Of a stretch of 64,000 bases of DNA, positions 10,800 through 20,687 are shown in pieces. The DNA is from Isoetes taiwanensis (lineage: Eukaryota > Streptophyta > Lycopodiopsida > Isoetales > Isoetaceae), in assembly GCA_021234155.1 (NCBI GenBank), contig JAJEKV010000070.1:4866754-4930753 (forward strand), given 5' to 3'. Below the pieces are notes generated by a model. It was not told the DNA's origin, ran no database searches, and saw nothing but the letters and a program-made list of their open reading frames with translations. The translations under genes and the position numbers were made by a program. Numbering within the stretch: the first letter of the stretch is position 1; each line of letters begins with the position of its first letter.

Positions 10800-12500
10800 T
10801 TGATTAGAAGTCAAATGCCTTATTTTTTCTTATTTTCTTGAGCCTTTTTTTTTTGATTTCATTTTCAACAATATAATCATTTGAACCAAGTTTCCTTGTT
10901 TTCCCAGACCTTCCCCTTCCTTTGATTTTTAGAATAATTTTTCCCCAAAAGTTTGCTTTTCTCAAAGCCCTGAGGGATTTTTTTTTGCCCTTTTCTTCCC
11001 AATTCTCTTTTTTGATGCCTTCATTTTTTCCCAGGATTCCAGTGCCTTTTTTCAATAACAATCTTCCTAATCTCAACCATTTACTGATTAAGTCAAATGA
11101 GTCCATATCATGGATTCCCTTCTCTTTTCCTCCTTTTCCCAAATCTTATGCATGTTGTGCCAAATATCAAGACAAGCCTTATTTTTCCAAACCTTTTTAC
11201 AAGTCAATCTCCTCCCATTTCAATAAAAGAGATTTGATGCTCCCTTTTTTTCTCTCCCCTTTTCCAAAGTCAAATTCCTTTTTCCATTTCCCTTTTCCAT
11301 TTTTTTTCATTTCCTTTTGGGAGAACCCACCATCTTACTAAAGTCAAATCATTCCCCTTTTTCAAATTTTGATTTTCCAAAAGCTTCACCCTTTTCTTCT
11401 TTCTAAAAAATAAAATATTATCCTTTTCCCACCTTTTCCTTTTCAATATTACACCTTCAACAATTTTAAGCCAAAAAGTTACTACTAGTAGTCAAAGCAC
11501 CTCATGTCTTATGGGTTCACAAAAAAAAAAATAATAAATGATAGATCCCTTTCCCTTTTATCAAGATAATTTTCTTCTAAACAATCATTTCTTTCAATTG
11601 AGAAAAAGCCTTCCTTTTATATGTAGATGAGGTCACGAAGTTTTCCCATTTTTGAAATAAAAAAAAATTTGTAGTGAAGAATTTCCTATACCCATGTTGC
11701 AAATATCAAAGAGAAGCATTATTGGGTAAAAAACCAAGTTTCAACTCACTTTTTCCTAATATTTCATTTGGGTTACCAAATGAAACTTTCTTGCTCATGC
11801 CATTATCACTTTGCTTTTTTCTTAAAAAAAGCTCTTTCCTTGTTACTAAAAGGTTCCCTTTTTTCTTCCCAACCTTTCCTTTTACAAAAGCTTCAACACC
11901 TCAATTTAAAACAAAATCAATTATTTTCCTCCACTTTCTTTTTCCCCATTTTCCAACCTCCTCCCACAATCTCTTGATTAGAAGTCAAATTTTTTATCCA
12001 TTAGGCCAAGAGAGCCTTCCAAAAAAGGATTAATAAGATTTGATAATCAAAAACTTTTTATCTTTTTATCCATAGGAGAACTCTTCCTTTTTAAATATGC
12101 TTTTTCTCCTCCCTTTTCCATGCTCTTTTTCTCCTTCATTTTCTCCTTTTTTAATCTTTTGGGTCTTTCCTTATAACAACATATTTTCACTTTCACCTTT
12201 TCCACTTTCTTTCTCTTCCTCCAAACCCACAATCTCTTTTTAGAACCCAAATCTTATCCAAAAAATGCCACGCCTTTTTTCAAATGCCCCTTTTCCATTA
12301 ATTTTGCCTTTTATGCCTTTTTGCCCTTCAATTTCTCTTTTCCCTTTTTCTTGGGATATAAGCCAATATTTACCCGTCTTAAAGAAAAGATAAAGGATGA
12401 CCAAGCCATATGGTAAAACAATAAATCTTCCTTTTAATATCATTCTCCTAACCAATTCTTGCCATATAATTAGGAGGTCACAAAGGTATAAAAAATATAA
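10800..12500. other. blended sequence: tRNA unit mixed with Helitron pyrimidine tract (1)
   Basis: Follows in order both the tRNA unit and the pyrimidine tract seen cleanly at 20800-22400, switching every 10-30 bases. Near 10890 is TTTCCTTGTTTTCCC and near 12305-12350 the tract's distal words, while tRNA-unit words such as CAACAATATAATC lie between. Arg and Thr remnants are unfoldable. Open frames here are low-complexity artefacts. Confidence 0.7.
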
Positions 12501-14380
12501 TATAGTAGTAATGGTGCCAAATCTTCTTTGGGCAAGTTGAGTGAAAAAAAGCTTTAGGATCTTTGTATAAAGAGTATATATCTTTTCCCTTTCATATTTG
12601 CTCTAAACCGTTTCATTTTCTTATCTTCTCTACTTTTTTTTTCTTTTCATTTTTTTCTTTCTCTTTCTCAAGACCTCCTTGTTTTAAAAAAAAGGGAAAA
12701 CCAAAACAGCTACGGAAAGCTTCAACCTTTTTCCAAATATTTTTTATCAACTCCACCTTTTCCCTCTTCTCTTTTTTTTTTTGCCCTTTTCCACTTTTCT
12801 TTATGCCTTCTCTTTTCCCCATTTTTCCATGGGACTTCCCTTTTCTCTTCAACCTTTTCAAATGCCTTAAGCCATTTTCAAGAGCCTTTTAATTTTGATT
12901 TCTTTCAACATCCTCCATTTCCCATATCTTTTCCTCCTTTTTTGTTAGTAACCAATTGAAAAATAATCCATTTTCTTTTCTCCCTCCGTTTTAGGGATAA
13001 CCAACCTTTTTACCTTCCCTTTTTTCATATCAAGATTTCCCTCTTTCCAATTTTCCATGTCCCTTTTTTTCTCTTCCCCTTTTCCATTTTGCCATCATTT
13101 CCTTTTTCACTTAACTCTCAATTTCCCCCCTTTTGCATTCTAATTTCTTTTCTATTATCCAAATTCCCAAATATTTCCCAAGCCTTTCTTCTTTTCTATT
13201 TTTCCGGTAATTCCTTTTTGGTTCCTTTTCCCAAACCTGCAAAAACACTTCAGTGCATCAAACAATCTTTCAAAATTCCTTTTTCTTTTCTCTTTTCCTT
13301 TCCTCATTGAAATTTTCACCCTCCCTCCATTAGAAGTCAAATGCTTATCCATTAGGCCACGAGAGCCTTTTCCTTTTCTTGATAATCAAAAATATTTCAA
13401 AGACCTCTCCTTTGCCGAACCTTTTTCAAATTATTTTCCTTTTCCTTTTTTCCATGCCCCAAAGTTATTTGTATTTATTCTCTTATTTCTTATACCCATT
13501 TTCTCTTTTCCCCACCCTTTCTCCTTGCCCCTTTTTCTTTTTTTTTTCTTTTTCCTTTCTTCAAAATTTTTTCTTCCCTTTTCTCATATGCCCTTCCCCC
13601 CTTTCCTTTTCTCGTTTCTCTAAAAAATTTTCTTATAATTTAACACCTCGTTTCTATTCTATTCTATTCTATTCCTTTCCCCTCCCCTTTCCTTTTTTTC
13701 TTCTCACTTTTCCTTTTTCTATGCCCCTTTTCTTTTCCCCTAGAAGTCAAATCCTTATCCATTAGGCCCCATTGTCCTTCCCAATTTTCATTTTTCAATT
13801 TAACCTTTCATTCTTCCCAAGCCATTGATCGTTTTTCCTTTTTAATATTACCTTTCCAATTTTAAGCCAAAAGTTACCACTTTTAGTCAAAGCCCCTCTT
13901 TGGGCAAGAAAAGATAAGCGATAAGGCTTTTTGAGTAGATATCCCATAGATGAATCTCCTTCATTCTATTCCCATGTTTTTCTTGCTATAGCAAATGTTC
14001 ATGAGTTTTTCTCCTTCAATTTTCCACTAATAAAAAATTAGTAACCTTTTCCTCTTTCCTTTTTTTTTTTTTCAATATCAAAAGCTTTCCATTTCACTTT
14101 TCCTAGCATTCAATAAAACTCCTTTGATGCCCTTTTCCCGGGTGAAACTTTCCTTTTTTTATATTATCAAAAGCTTTCATTTTCTCTTCTCAAGACCTCC
14201 CTTACCCTTTTTGCTCTTCCTTTTACCCTTTTCCCTTTTTTAAAACAAAGTATTTTTTTCCCTCCACTTTCTTTTTTCCACTTCCGATTCCTTTTTTCCC
14301 CTTTTCATTAATCTCTTGATTAGAAGTCAAATGCCTTATCCATTACCCGCGAGAGCCTTCAACTTTGATTTGATAATCAA
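12500..14380. other. blended sequence: tRNA unit mixed with Helitron pyrimidine tract (2)
   Basis: A second pass through the same pair of templates. It begins near 12503 with a corrupted Helitron 3' end (GTAATGGTGCC) and TTGGGCAAGTTGAG, then CTCTACTTTTTTTTTCTTTT near 12630, and TTATTCTCTTATTTCTTATA near 13475, in the same order as 20688-22400. Clean tRNA-unit sequence resumes by about 14320. Confidence 0.7.
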
Positions 14381-14427
14381 CATTATAATCACAAGATGCA
14401 TCCATATGATGCAGGCCATTTAAATTA

Positions 14428-14490
14428 GCTTTTTTCTCGAACTCAAGACCTCCAGCTTACTAAGCGGTGCTCTAAACAATATACCAAAGC
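14428..14490 (-). pseudogene. tRNA-Thr-2 fragment
   Basis: Parts of the T loop and anticodon loop (AGT) remain; the D arm is mostly lost. Confidence 0.5.
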
Positions 14491-14544
14491 TTCAACACCT
14501 CATTATAACAACATATATCACTTTCACCTCCACTTTCTTTTGCA

Positions 14545-14617
14545 CACTCTCGATGGGACTCGAACCCACAATCTCTTGATTAGAAGTCAAATGCCTTATC
14601 CATTAGGCCACAAGAGC
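14545..14617 (-). tRNA. tRNA-Arg(UCU), acceptor variant
   Basis: One change makes acceptor pair 6-67 a U-G wobble; otherwise it matches the reference. Confidence 0.87.
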
Positions 14618-15118
14618 CTTGCAATTTTGATTTGATAATCAACAATATAATCACAGAACTAAGCCATATGAGTACGCATCTTCCTTTTAATATTACCTAA
14701 CCAATTGAGATATAAGCCAAAAGTTACTACTGGTAGTCAAAGCCACGTCTTATGGGCAAGAAAAGATAAAGGATAGATGCCGTAAATGAGTAGATATCCA
14801 AGATAATTGAATCTAAACAATCATTCTCATGTCGGTCTCTTGCTATAGCAATATGTAGATGAGGTCCGCGAGTCAATTGCCATAAGCGAAAAAAAAAAGT
14901 AGTGAAGACCACATCGTAATGCATGTTGCCAAATATCAAGACAAGCATTATTGGGTAAAACAACCAAGTACAAGTCACTCTTCCTAGCATATCAATAAAG
15001 AGATTTGATGCATTTAGAAATGAAACTCCTTGCATGCCATTATCACTTTGCTTTCATTGGGAGTCAATAAAGAGATTTGATGCATTTAGAAATGAAACTC
15101 CTTGCATGCCATTATCAC

Positions 15119-15185
15119 TTTGCTTTCATTGGGAGTCTCAAGACCTCCAGACTTACTAGACCTCTAAACAATGACTAAAAAAGCT
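15119..15185 (-). pseudogene. tRNA-Thr-1 fragment at a short tandem duplication
   Basis: The T arm is truncated and the anticodon and D arms are scrambled. It sits at the right end of the 74-bp direct duplication, whose left copy ends at about 15064. Confidence 0.5.
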
Positions 15186-15660
15186 TCAACACCTCAGTGC
15201 TCTAACCAACCTCCACTTTCTTTTGCTACAAAAGCTTCAACACCTCAATCTAAAACAAAATATTATCACTTTCACCTTCACTTTCTTTTTGCACACTTTC
15301 ACCTTCACCAATTGAGATATAAGCCAAAAGTTACTACTAGTAGTCAAAGCCACGTCTTATGGGCAAGAAAAGATAAACGATAGATGCCGTAAATGAGTAG
15401 ATATCCAAGATAATTGAATCTAAACAATCATTCTCATGTCGGTCTCTTGCTATAGCAATATATAGATGAGGTCACGAGTCAATTGCCACTTAAACGAAAA
15501 AAAAAATTAGTAGTGAAGAACACATCGTAATGCATGTTGCCAAATATCAAGAGAAGCATTATTGGGTAAAACAACCAAGTACAAGTCACTTCTTCCTAGC
15601 ATATCAATAAAGAGATTTGATGCGTTTAGAAATGAAACTCCTTGCAGGCCATTATCACTT

Positions 15661-15734
15661 TGCTTTCATTGAGAGTCGAACTCAAGACTTCCCGCTTACT
15701 AAACTGGTGCTCTAACCAACTGAGCTACAAAAGC
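15661..15734 (-). tRNA. tRNA-Thr-1(AGU), variant
   Basis: 74 nt with a mismatch at pair 29-41 and one change in the variable loop. The internal promoter boxes are intact. Confidence 0.78.
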
Positions 15735-15792
15735 TTCAACACCTCAATCTAAAACAAAATGTTATCACTTTCACCTTCACTTTCTTTTTGCA

Positions 15793-15865
15793 CACTCTCA
15801 ATGGGACTTGAACCCACAATCTCTTGATTAGAAGTCAAATGCCTTATCCATTAGGCCACGAGAGC
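15793..15865 (-). tRNA. tRNA-Arg(UCU), B-box variant
   Basis: The T loop reads TTCAAGT and one acceptor pair is weakened. Anticodon TCT is intact. Confidence 0.82.
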
Positions 15866-15940
15866 CTTCCAACTTTGATTTGATAATCAACATTATAATC
15901 ACAAGACCTATCCATAGGAGTATACAACTGCGTTTAAATA

Positions 15941-16014
15941 TGCTTTCGCTAAGAGTCGAACTCGAGACCTCCTGCTTACTAAACGGGTGCTCTAAACAAC
16001 TGAGCTACCAAAGC
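15941..16014 (-). tRNA. tRNA-Thr-2(AGU), reference for the weak lineage
   Basis: 74 nt with anticodon AGT. Compared with Thr-1 it has U instead of G19 in the D loop (AGTTGTTTA), a G-G mismatch at acceptor pair 6-67, and a T stem (TCGAG/CTTAG) with a C-A mismatch. These changes recur in nearly every Thr-2 copy, so this paralogue decayed before the array amplified. It is probably weak or non-functional, although the A and B boxes remain recognisable. Confidence 0.65.
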
Positions 16015-16070
16015 TTCAACACCTCAGATTATAACAACATATATCACTTTCACCTCCACTTTCTTTTGCA

Positions 16071-16143
16071 CACTCTCGATGGGACTCGAACCCACAATCT
16101 CTTGATTAGAAGTCAAATGCCTTATCCATTAGGCCACGAGAGC
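16071..16143 (-). tRNA. tRNA-Arg(UCU)
   Basis: Full 73-nt match to the reference. Confidence 0.93.
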
Positions 16144-16581
16144 CTTGCAATTTTGATTTGATAATCAACAATATAATCACAGAACCAAGCCATATGAGTA
16201 CGCATCTTCCTTTTAATATTACCTAACCAATTGAGATATAAGCCAAAAGTTACTACTAGTAGTCAAAGCCACGTCTTATGGGCAAGAAAAGATAAACGAT
16301 AGATGCCGTAAATGAGTAGATATGCAAGATAATTGAATCTAAACAATCATTCTCACGTCGGTTTCTTGCTATAGCAATATGTAGATGAGGTCACGAGTCA
16401 ATTGCCACTTAAACGAAAAAAAAAAATTAGTAGTGAAGAACACATCGTAATGCATGTTGCCAAATATCAAGAGAAGCATTATCGGGTAAAACAACCAAGT
16501 ACAAGTCACTTCTTCCTAGCATATCAACAAAGAGATTTGATGCATTTAAAAAATGAAACTCCTTGCAGGCCATTATCACTT

Positions 16582-16942
16582 TGCTTTCATTGAGAGTCGA
16601 ACTCAAGACCTCCTGCTTACTAAACGGGTGCTCTACTCTTTTGCATGTGACTGTTGCAATTCCGGATGGGGAGCTTAAAGATGTAGCATCTTCAGGTAAT
16701 TTGGGGTCAGTATTTGAGATGGATTGTTATAATGGTGTTTGTGCCTTTTCTCTACACTTTTTGGGAAAACGCGCTGAAGTGTTTATTATCTGGTAGACCA
16801 TTGTATGAGAATGTTTATCTGGCCTATTGTGGAGCCCATTCCAATAAGGTCATGTACCCTATTTTTGCTATCAATAGAAAATTAAAAAAGCTTGCCTACA
16901 AAAAAAAAAAAAGGGTGCTCTAACCAACTGAGCTACAAAAGC
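16582..16942 (-). pseudogene. tRNA-Thr-1 split by a retro-insertion
   Basis: A good Thr-1 gene interrupted at 16636-16912. The 10 bp to the left of the insert (16626-16635) are repeated at 16913-16922, so the two halves together are a complete tRNA plus a target-site duplication. Confidence 0.85.
16636..16912 (+). mobile_element. poly(A)-tailed retro-inserted fragment
   Basis: A 277-bp insert ending in 13 A residues and flanked by the 10-bp direct repeat GGGTGCTCTA. These are the marks of target-primed reverse transcription, so a LINE machinery moved it. The body has no tRNA-type boxes that I can see, and is not a SINE I recognise. A short open frame covers its first 160 bases and then stops, as the end of a coding region plus a 3' UTR would. 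Source gene not recognised. Confidence 0.8.
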
Positions 16943-17000
16943 TTCAACACCTCAATCTAAAACAAAGTATTATCACTTTCACCTTCACTTTCTTTTTGCA

Positions 17001-17073
17001 CACTCTCGATGCGACTCGAACCCACAATCTCTTGATTAGAAGTCAAATGCCTTATCCATTAGGCCACGAGAGC
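17001..17073 (-). tRNA. tRNA-Arg(UCU), T-stem mismatch
   Basis: One G-to-C change (plus strand) disrupts a T-stem pair; the rest matches. Confidence 0.83.
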
Positions 17074-17149
17074 CTTCCAACTTTGATTTGATAATCAACA
17101 TTATAATCACAAGACCTTATCCATAGGAGTTACACGCGCCGTTTAAATA

Positions 17150-17226
17150 TGCTTTTATCTTTAAGAGTCGACCTCGAGACCTCCCGCTTACTAAATGGGT
17201 GCTCTAAACAACTGAGCTACCAAAGC
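17150..17226 (-). pseudogene. tRNA-Thr-2, 3' acceptor disrupted
   Basis: An insertion in the 3' acceptor/T-arm junction (77 nt); T loop changed to TCGACCT-like sequence. Confidence 0.55.
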
Positions 17227-17282
17227 TTCAACACCTCAGATTATAACAACATATATCACTTTCACCTCTACTTTCTTTTGCA

Positions 17283-17355
17283 CATTCTCGATGGGACTCG
17301 AACCCACAATCTCTTGATTAGAAGTCAAATGCCTTATCCATTAGGCCACGAGAGC
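17283..17355 (-). tRNA. tRNA-Arg(UCU), acceptor variant
   Basis: One change near the 3' end gives a C-A mismatch at acceptor pair 2-71; otherwise identical. Confidence 0.83.
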
Positions 17356-17787
17356 CTTGCAATTTTGATTTGATAATCAACAATATAATCACAGAACCAA
17401 GCCATATGAGTACGCATCTTCCTTTTAATATTACCTAACCAATTGAGATATAAGCCAAAAGTTACTACTAGTAGTCAAAGCCATGTCTTATGGGCAAGAA
17501 AAGATAAACGATAGATGCCGTAAATGAGTAGATATCCAAGATAATTGAATCTAAACAATCATTCTCACGTCGGTCTCTTGCTATAGCAATATGTAGATGA
17601 GGTCACGAGTCAATTGCCACTTAAACGAAAAAAAAAAATTAGTAGTGAAGACCACATCGTAATGCATGTTGCCAAATATCAAGACAAGCATTATTGGGTA
17701 AAACAACCAAGTACAAGTCACTTCTTCCTAGCATTAAAGAGATTTGATGCGTTTAGAAATGAAACTCCTTGCAGGCCATTATCACTT

Positions 17788-17861
17788 TGCTTTCATTGAG
17801 AGTCGAACTCAAGACCTCCCGCTTACTAAACAGGTGCCATAACCAACTGAGCTACAAAAGC
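17788..17861 (-). tRNA. tRNA-Thr-1(AGU), D-stem variant
   Basis: 74 nt; D stem GCTC faces TGGC, with mismatches. The anticodon stem keeps pairing through wobbles. Confidence 0.7.
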
Positions 17862-17913
17862 TTCAACACCTCAATCTAAAACAAAGTATTATCACTTTCA
17901 CCTTCTTTTTACA

Positions 17914-17986
17914 CACTCTCGATGGGACTCGAACCCACAATCTCTTGATTAAAAGTCAAATGCCTTATCCATTAGGCCATGAGAGC
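17914..17986 (-). tRNA. tRNA-Arg body with anticodon UUU
   Basis: Matches the Arg reference except for two changes: one in the 5' acceptor strand, and one at the middle anticodon base. The loop becomes CTTTTAA, anticodon TTT, which would read lysine AAA codons. Plant arginyl-tRNA synthetase uses anticodon bases, so charging is uncertain. It may be a dead copy or a mutant with altered decoding. Confidence 0.8.
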
Positions 17987-18061
17987 CTTCCAACTTAGAT
18001 TTGATAATCAACATTATAATCACAAGACCTATCCATAGGAGTACACGACTTCGTTTAAATA

Positions 18062-18135
18062 TGCTTTTGCTGAGAGTCGAACTCGAGACCTCCCGCTTAC
18101 TAAATGGGTGCTCTAAACAACTGAGCTACCAAAGC
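18062..18135 (-). tRNA. tRNA-Thr-2(AGU)
   Basis: 74 nt of the weak lineage (U19, C-A mismatch in the T stem). A partial copy of its anticodon arm is duplicated just to the right at about 18144-18184. Confidence 0.6.
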
Positions 18136-18242
18136 TTCAACACCGAGACCTCCCGCTTACTAAACGAGTGCTCTAAACAACTGATCTTCAACACCTCAGA
18201 TTATAACAACATATATCACTTTCACCTCCACTTTCTTTTGCA

Positions 18243-18316
18243 CACTCTCGATGGGACTCGAACCCACAATCTCTTGATTAGAAGTCAAATGCCTTATCCA
18301 TATAGGCCACGAGAGC
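18243..18316 (-). tRNA. tRNA-Arg(UCU), one extra D-loop base
   Basis: 74 nt; an added base in the D loop, otherwise intact. Last Arg gene before the Helitron composite. Confidence 0.82.
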
Positions 18317-18519
18317 CTTGCAATTTTGATTTGATAATCAACAATATAATCACAAGCCATATGAGTACGCATCTTCCTTTTAATCTTATATTATAATGTT
18401 ATAGCGTAAGTATGTCATGAATGAAACCCTAATTTGGATGGTTGAGATCATCCAATTGCATCCGAAGACCGAGATTTATCACACGACTTCCCACCACCAT
18501 AATTGGACGTGCTCTAATG

Positions 18520-18714
18520 TCTGAAGAGGAAAGGGAAAAGGAAAAGGGAGGAGAAAAGGGCAAAGTGAAAGGAAAAAAGGCACGGGTAAAAGGGAAAGAA
18601 AGAAAGGGAAAAAGGAAAGCGAAAAGGGCACGAAAAAGGGAAAGGAAAATAAAGAAAAAAATGACACTACGAAAAGGAGAAGATGGAAGGAACGAGGATA
18701 GGAGTAAAAGGGAA
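18520..18714 (+). repeat. homopurine tract, left part
   Basis: Almost pure A/G words (GGGAAAAGG type). Interrupted by the LTR element and continuing at 24869. Open frames across it are low-complexity artefacts. Confidence 0.85.
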
Positions 18715-20284
18715 TGTGACGTCCCCTACTCATATACGATGCCCGCACCGTATACAAACAGGAGTTCATCCCCCATACCAGCTCCAACCGACGTCTGGGG
18801 GCCCTCCACAATCAAAACCCGTAACGAGTCCCATGGGAAGAGTGAAGGGTCATTTTACCCCGTCTCCCTCGGGGCCTACCTAGCTGCGGAAGGCGTAAAC
18901 ATACATGTCAGTATACAACAGAATCACATGTCCACCTCGAAGGGTGGTGCATCCACATCTGCATAGACAATGATCAACATCATACATAGGAGTCCTACCC
19001 AAGGCTCAGATTCGAGGGGATGACTGACGGCTTGGGTCTCCAGAGTTCATTGCAGACAGAATTCGTGGCAATGGATTTGGCTGGCGTAAGAACATGGCAT
19101 AGGGTTGTCCACTCCATCCGCCCCTCCTATGCACACTTTGCGAGTAGGCTGAAAAAGTGTTGGGACTGACCGTAGCCCCGCCAAATGCATAGCCCGAGGG
19201 GCTATTGCTTTACTGTTGCATCTCCCGGTCCCGTTGGGGCGGTCTAGATCACTCCCTCCAGAGGTCTACATGCTGACTCAAGGTGAGTAGAGGGCCACTG
19301 CCCGTATTCGACTTGAACCCAATGGAAAGTGTTCACCACTTCACGGGTGTCGAGCCCATGCCTTACCCACACTCAGTGGTAAGCCATTAGACCTAGTCAC
19401 AATGACCCACGGTAGCACTAACACACCATAGGGATCGTCCAAGAGTCAGAACACGAACCTCCTTCTTAGCCAGTCTGGCCCCTTCACCCACAACCAGGTG
19501 TGGTTCTTGTACACAGGCCGAATCTATAGTGTGCTAGAGAGGCTACTCTAGGAGCATCAACTACCAAGCTTTAGGGCCTCTACCCCCCTTCCCAATACAA
19601 GGAGTTCACAGAGATACATCATCCATATACATCACAGAAGAACTAAAGAACTAATCTATATCATAGAGTTAGGTTCTTTAGTTAGTATCTGGGACCTGAG
19701 AATCTAAGAGGCTGCTATGGGCAATTTAATAAGCTAAACCTACTGATACAATGACTGGAAGACGGTTTAGGCTATTAAATTGACTAAATACCTGATCCTT
19801 GGGTTGCTCCTCCTGACCTGAGTTCGACCATCCCATTTGGCTGAACTCGAATCAAGGGAAACTAATGGTGCAATTAATCCGGGCCAGTCAAGGGCGGTTG
19901 ACCCTTTGAGTGAGCAAAACAGAGCTCTAAAACCCTATGGATGAAAATAGCAAGTTAGGGTTTCTCCTAACTAAATAGACAAGGGTTTAGGGCTAGGGTT
20001 TCCAATTATCCCTTAAAGCATGTGGGATAATTGGAGATGGCCCACTTGCCTTTAATGGCTAGGTGGCATAAATGTGTCTACATGGAAATATGTGCACCTT
20101 AATAAATGTGCACATTGGTAGATGTGCACATTAATAGCAAGTGCACATACCTAGCAAGTTGCCCCCTAGGGGCTACCTACCTGGCTATCCGTTGAATGAA
20201 TGTGGTAGGATTGGCGTGTCTGCAGCGTGTGGCCAAAGACAAAGATAAAATCACGGGACCATTATCTTGTCTTTGGAAAAGTCA
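18715..20284 (-). repeat. LTR (3' LTR of the minus-strand element)
   Basis: 1570 bp from TGTGACGTCC to GTCA before the polypurine tract. Shares long collinear segments with 23338-24868 and shorter ones with 56650-58289. Near 20090-20150 it holds four TGTGCAC-type palindromes at short spacing, in what would be U3 on the minus strand. Confidence 0.8.
20090..20160 (-). promoter_or_regulatory. GTGCAC palindrome cluster in LTR U3
   Basis: Four GTGCAC sites within about 65 bp, conserved at 24695-24760 in the other LTR. Position in U3 suggests an enhancer-like role, but this is inference. Confidence 0.4.
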
Positions 20285-20687
20285 TTCTCCCCCCTTGAAA
20301 TGATGTTGTCGCGGCATTGGGTCTCCCCACCTTGGAATCTTCTAACACGAATCAGCACGATACATAGAGTATACTACCATAATACTTACACATTTATTAA
20401 GATTACCTTAAGGTAATATTTTTAGAACATTATTACATCATTATCTTATGAAATAACTTATCAATTCATAACGTCATTAAGACAGGTTACTCAATAATTC
20501 ACTTATCACAACAATTTAGTTTATCAAAATTTTAAATTAACGTTCGAGGTACTCTTCATTCCTTGCAACACATTCCAACAAAATTTGTGTTGCAAGTCTT
20601 CGTAGCTTCGACCTCCTTGCCCTCCCTCAAGATTGGCTGCAAGGTGGACCACTACGTTAGTACCATTTAATTATTAACTAGTAATGG

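Larger units (their letters stand above)
1..10800 (-). repeat. tRNA-Arg/tRNA-Thr tandem array, block A1 (error-rich)
   Basis: Tandem units of about 0.92 kb in plus-strand order Thr-1, Arg, Thr-2, Arg, then a spacer of roughly 0.5 kb. The spacer recurs with landmarks such as ACTACTAGTAGTCAAAG, CTTATGGGCAAGAAAAG and a poly-A run, and shows no coding potential. All tRNA genes read on the minus strand. Many copies here carry small replacements, insertions and deletions clustered at CG and CAG/CTG sites. Stretches 1620-3300, 4060-5900 and 7080-7740 are so scrambled that tRNA halves are recognisable but not foldable. These may be consensus errors rather than old copies. Confidence 0.9.
14380..18383 (-). 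repeat. tRNA-Arg/Thr tandem array, block A2
   Basis: Same unit as block A1, with few of the corrupting changes right of 15600. The spacer between Arg and the next Thr-1 is non-coding. Near 14990-15138 a 74-bp piece spanning the Thr-1 3' flank and 3' end is duplicated in direct tandem. Confidence 0.93.

Noticed and set aside
16563-16796. Frame reading from Thr-1 into the retro-inserted fragment
   Set aside because: It is a chance fusion of tRNA antisense with the insert, and stops within it.
1-18383. Regular repeats with spacers, possible CRISPR
   Set aside because: The units are 0.9 kb, contain folded tRNA genes, and lie in a plant genome.
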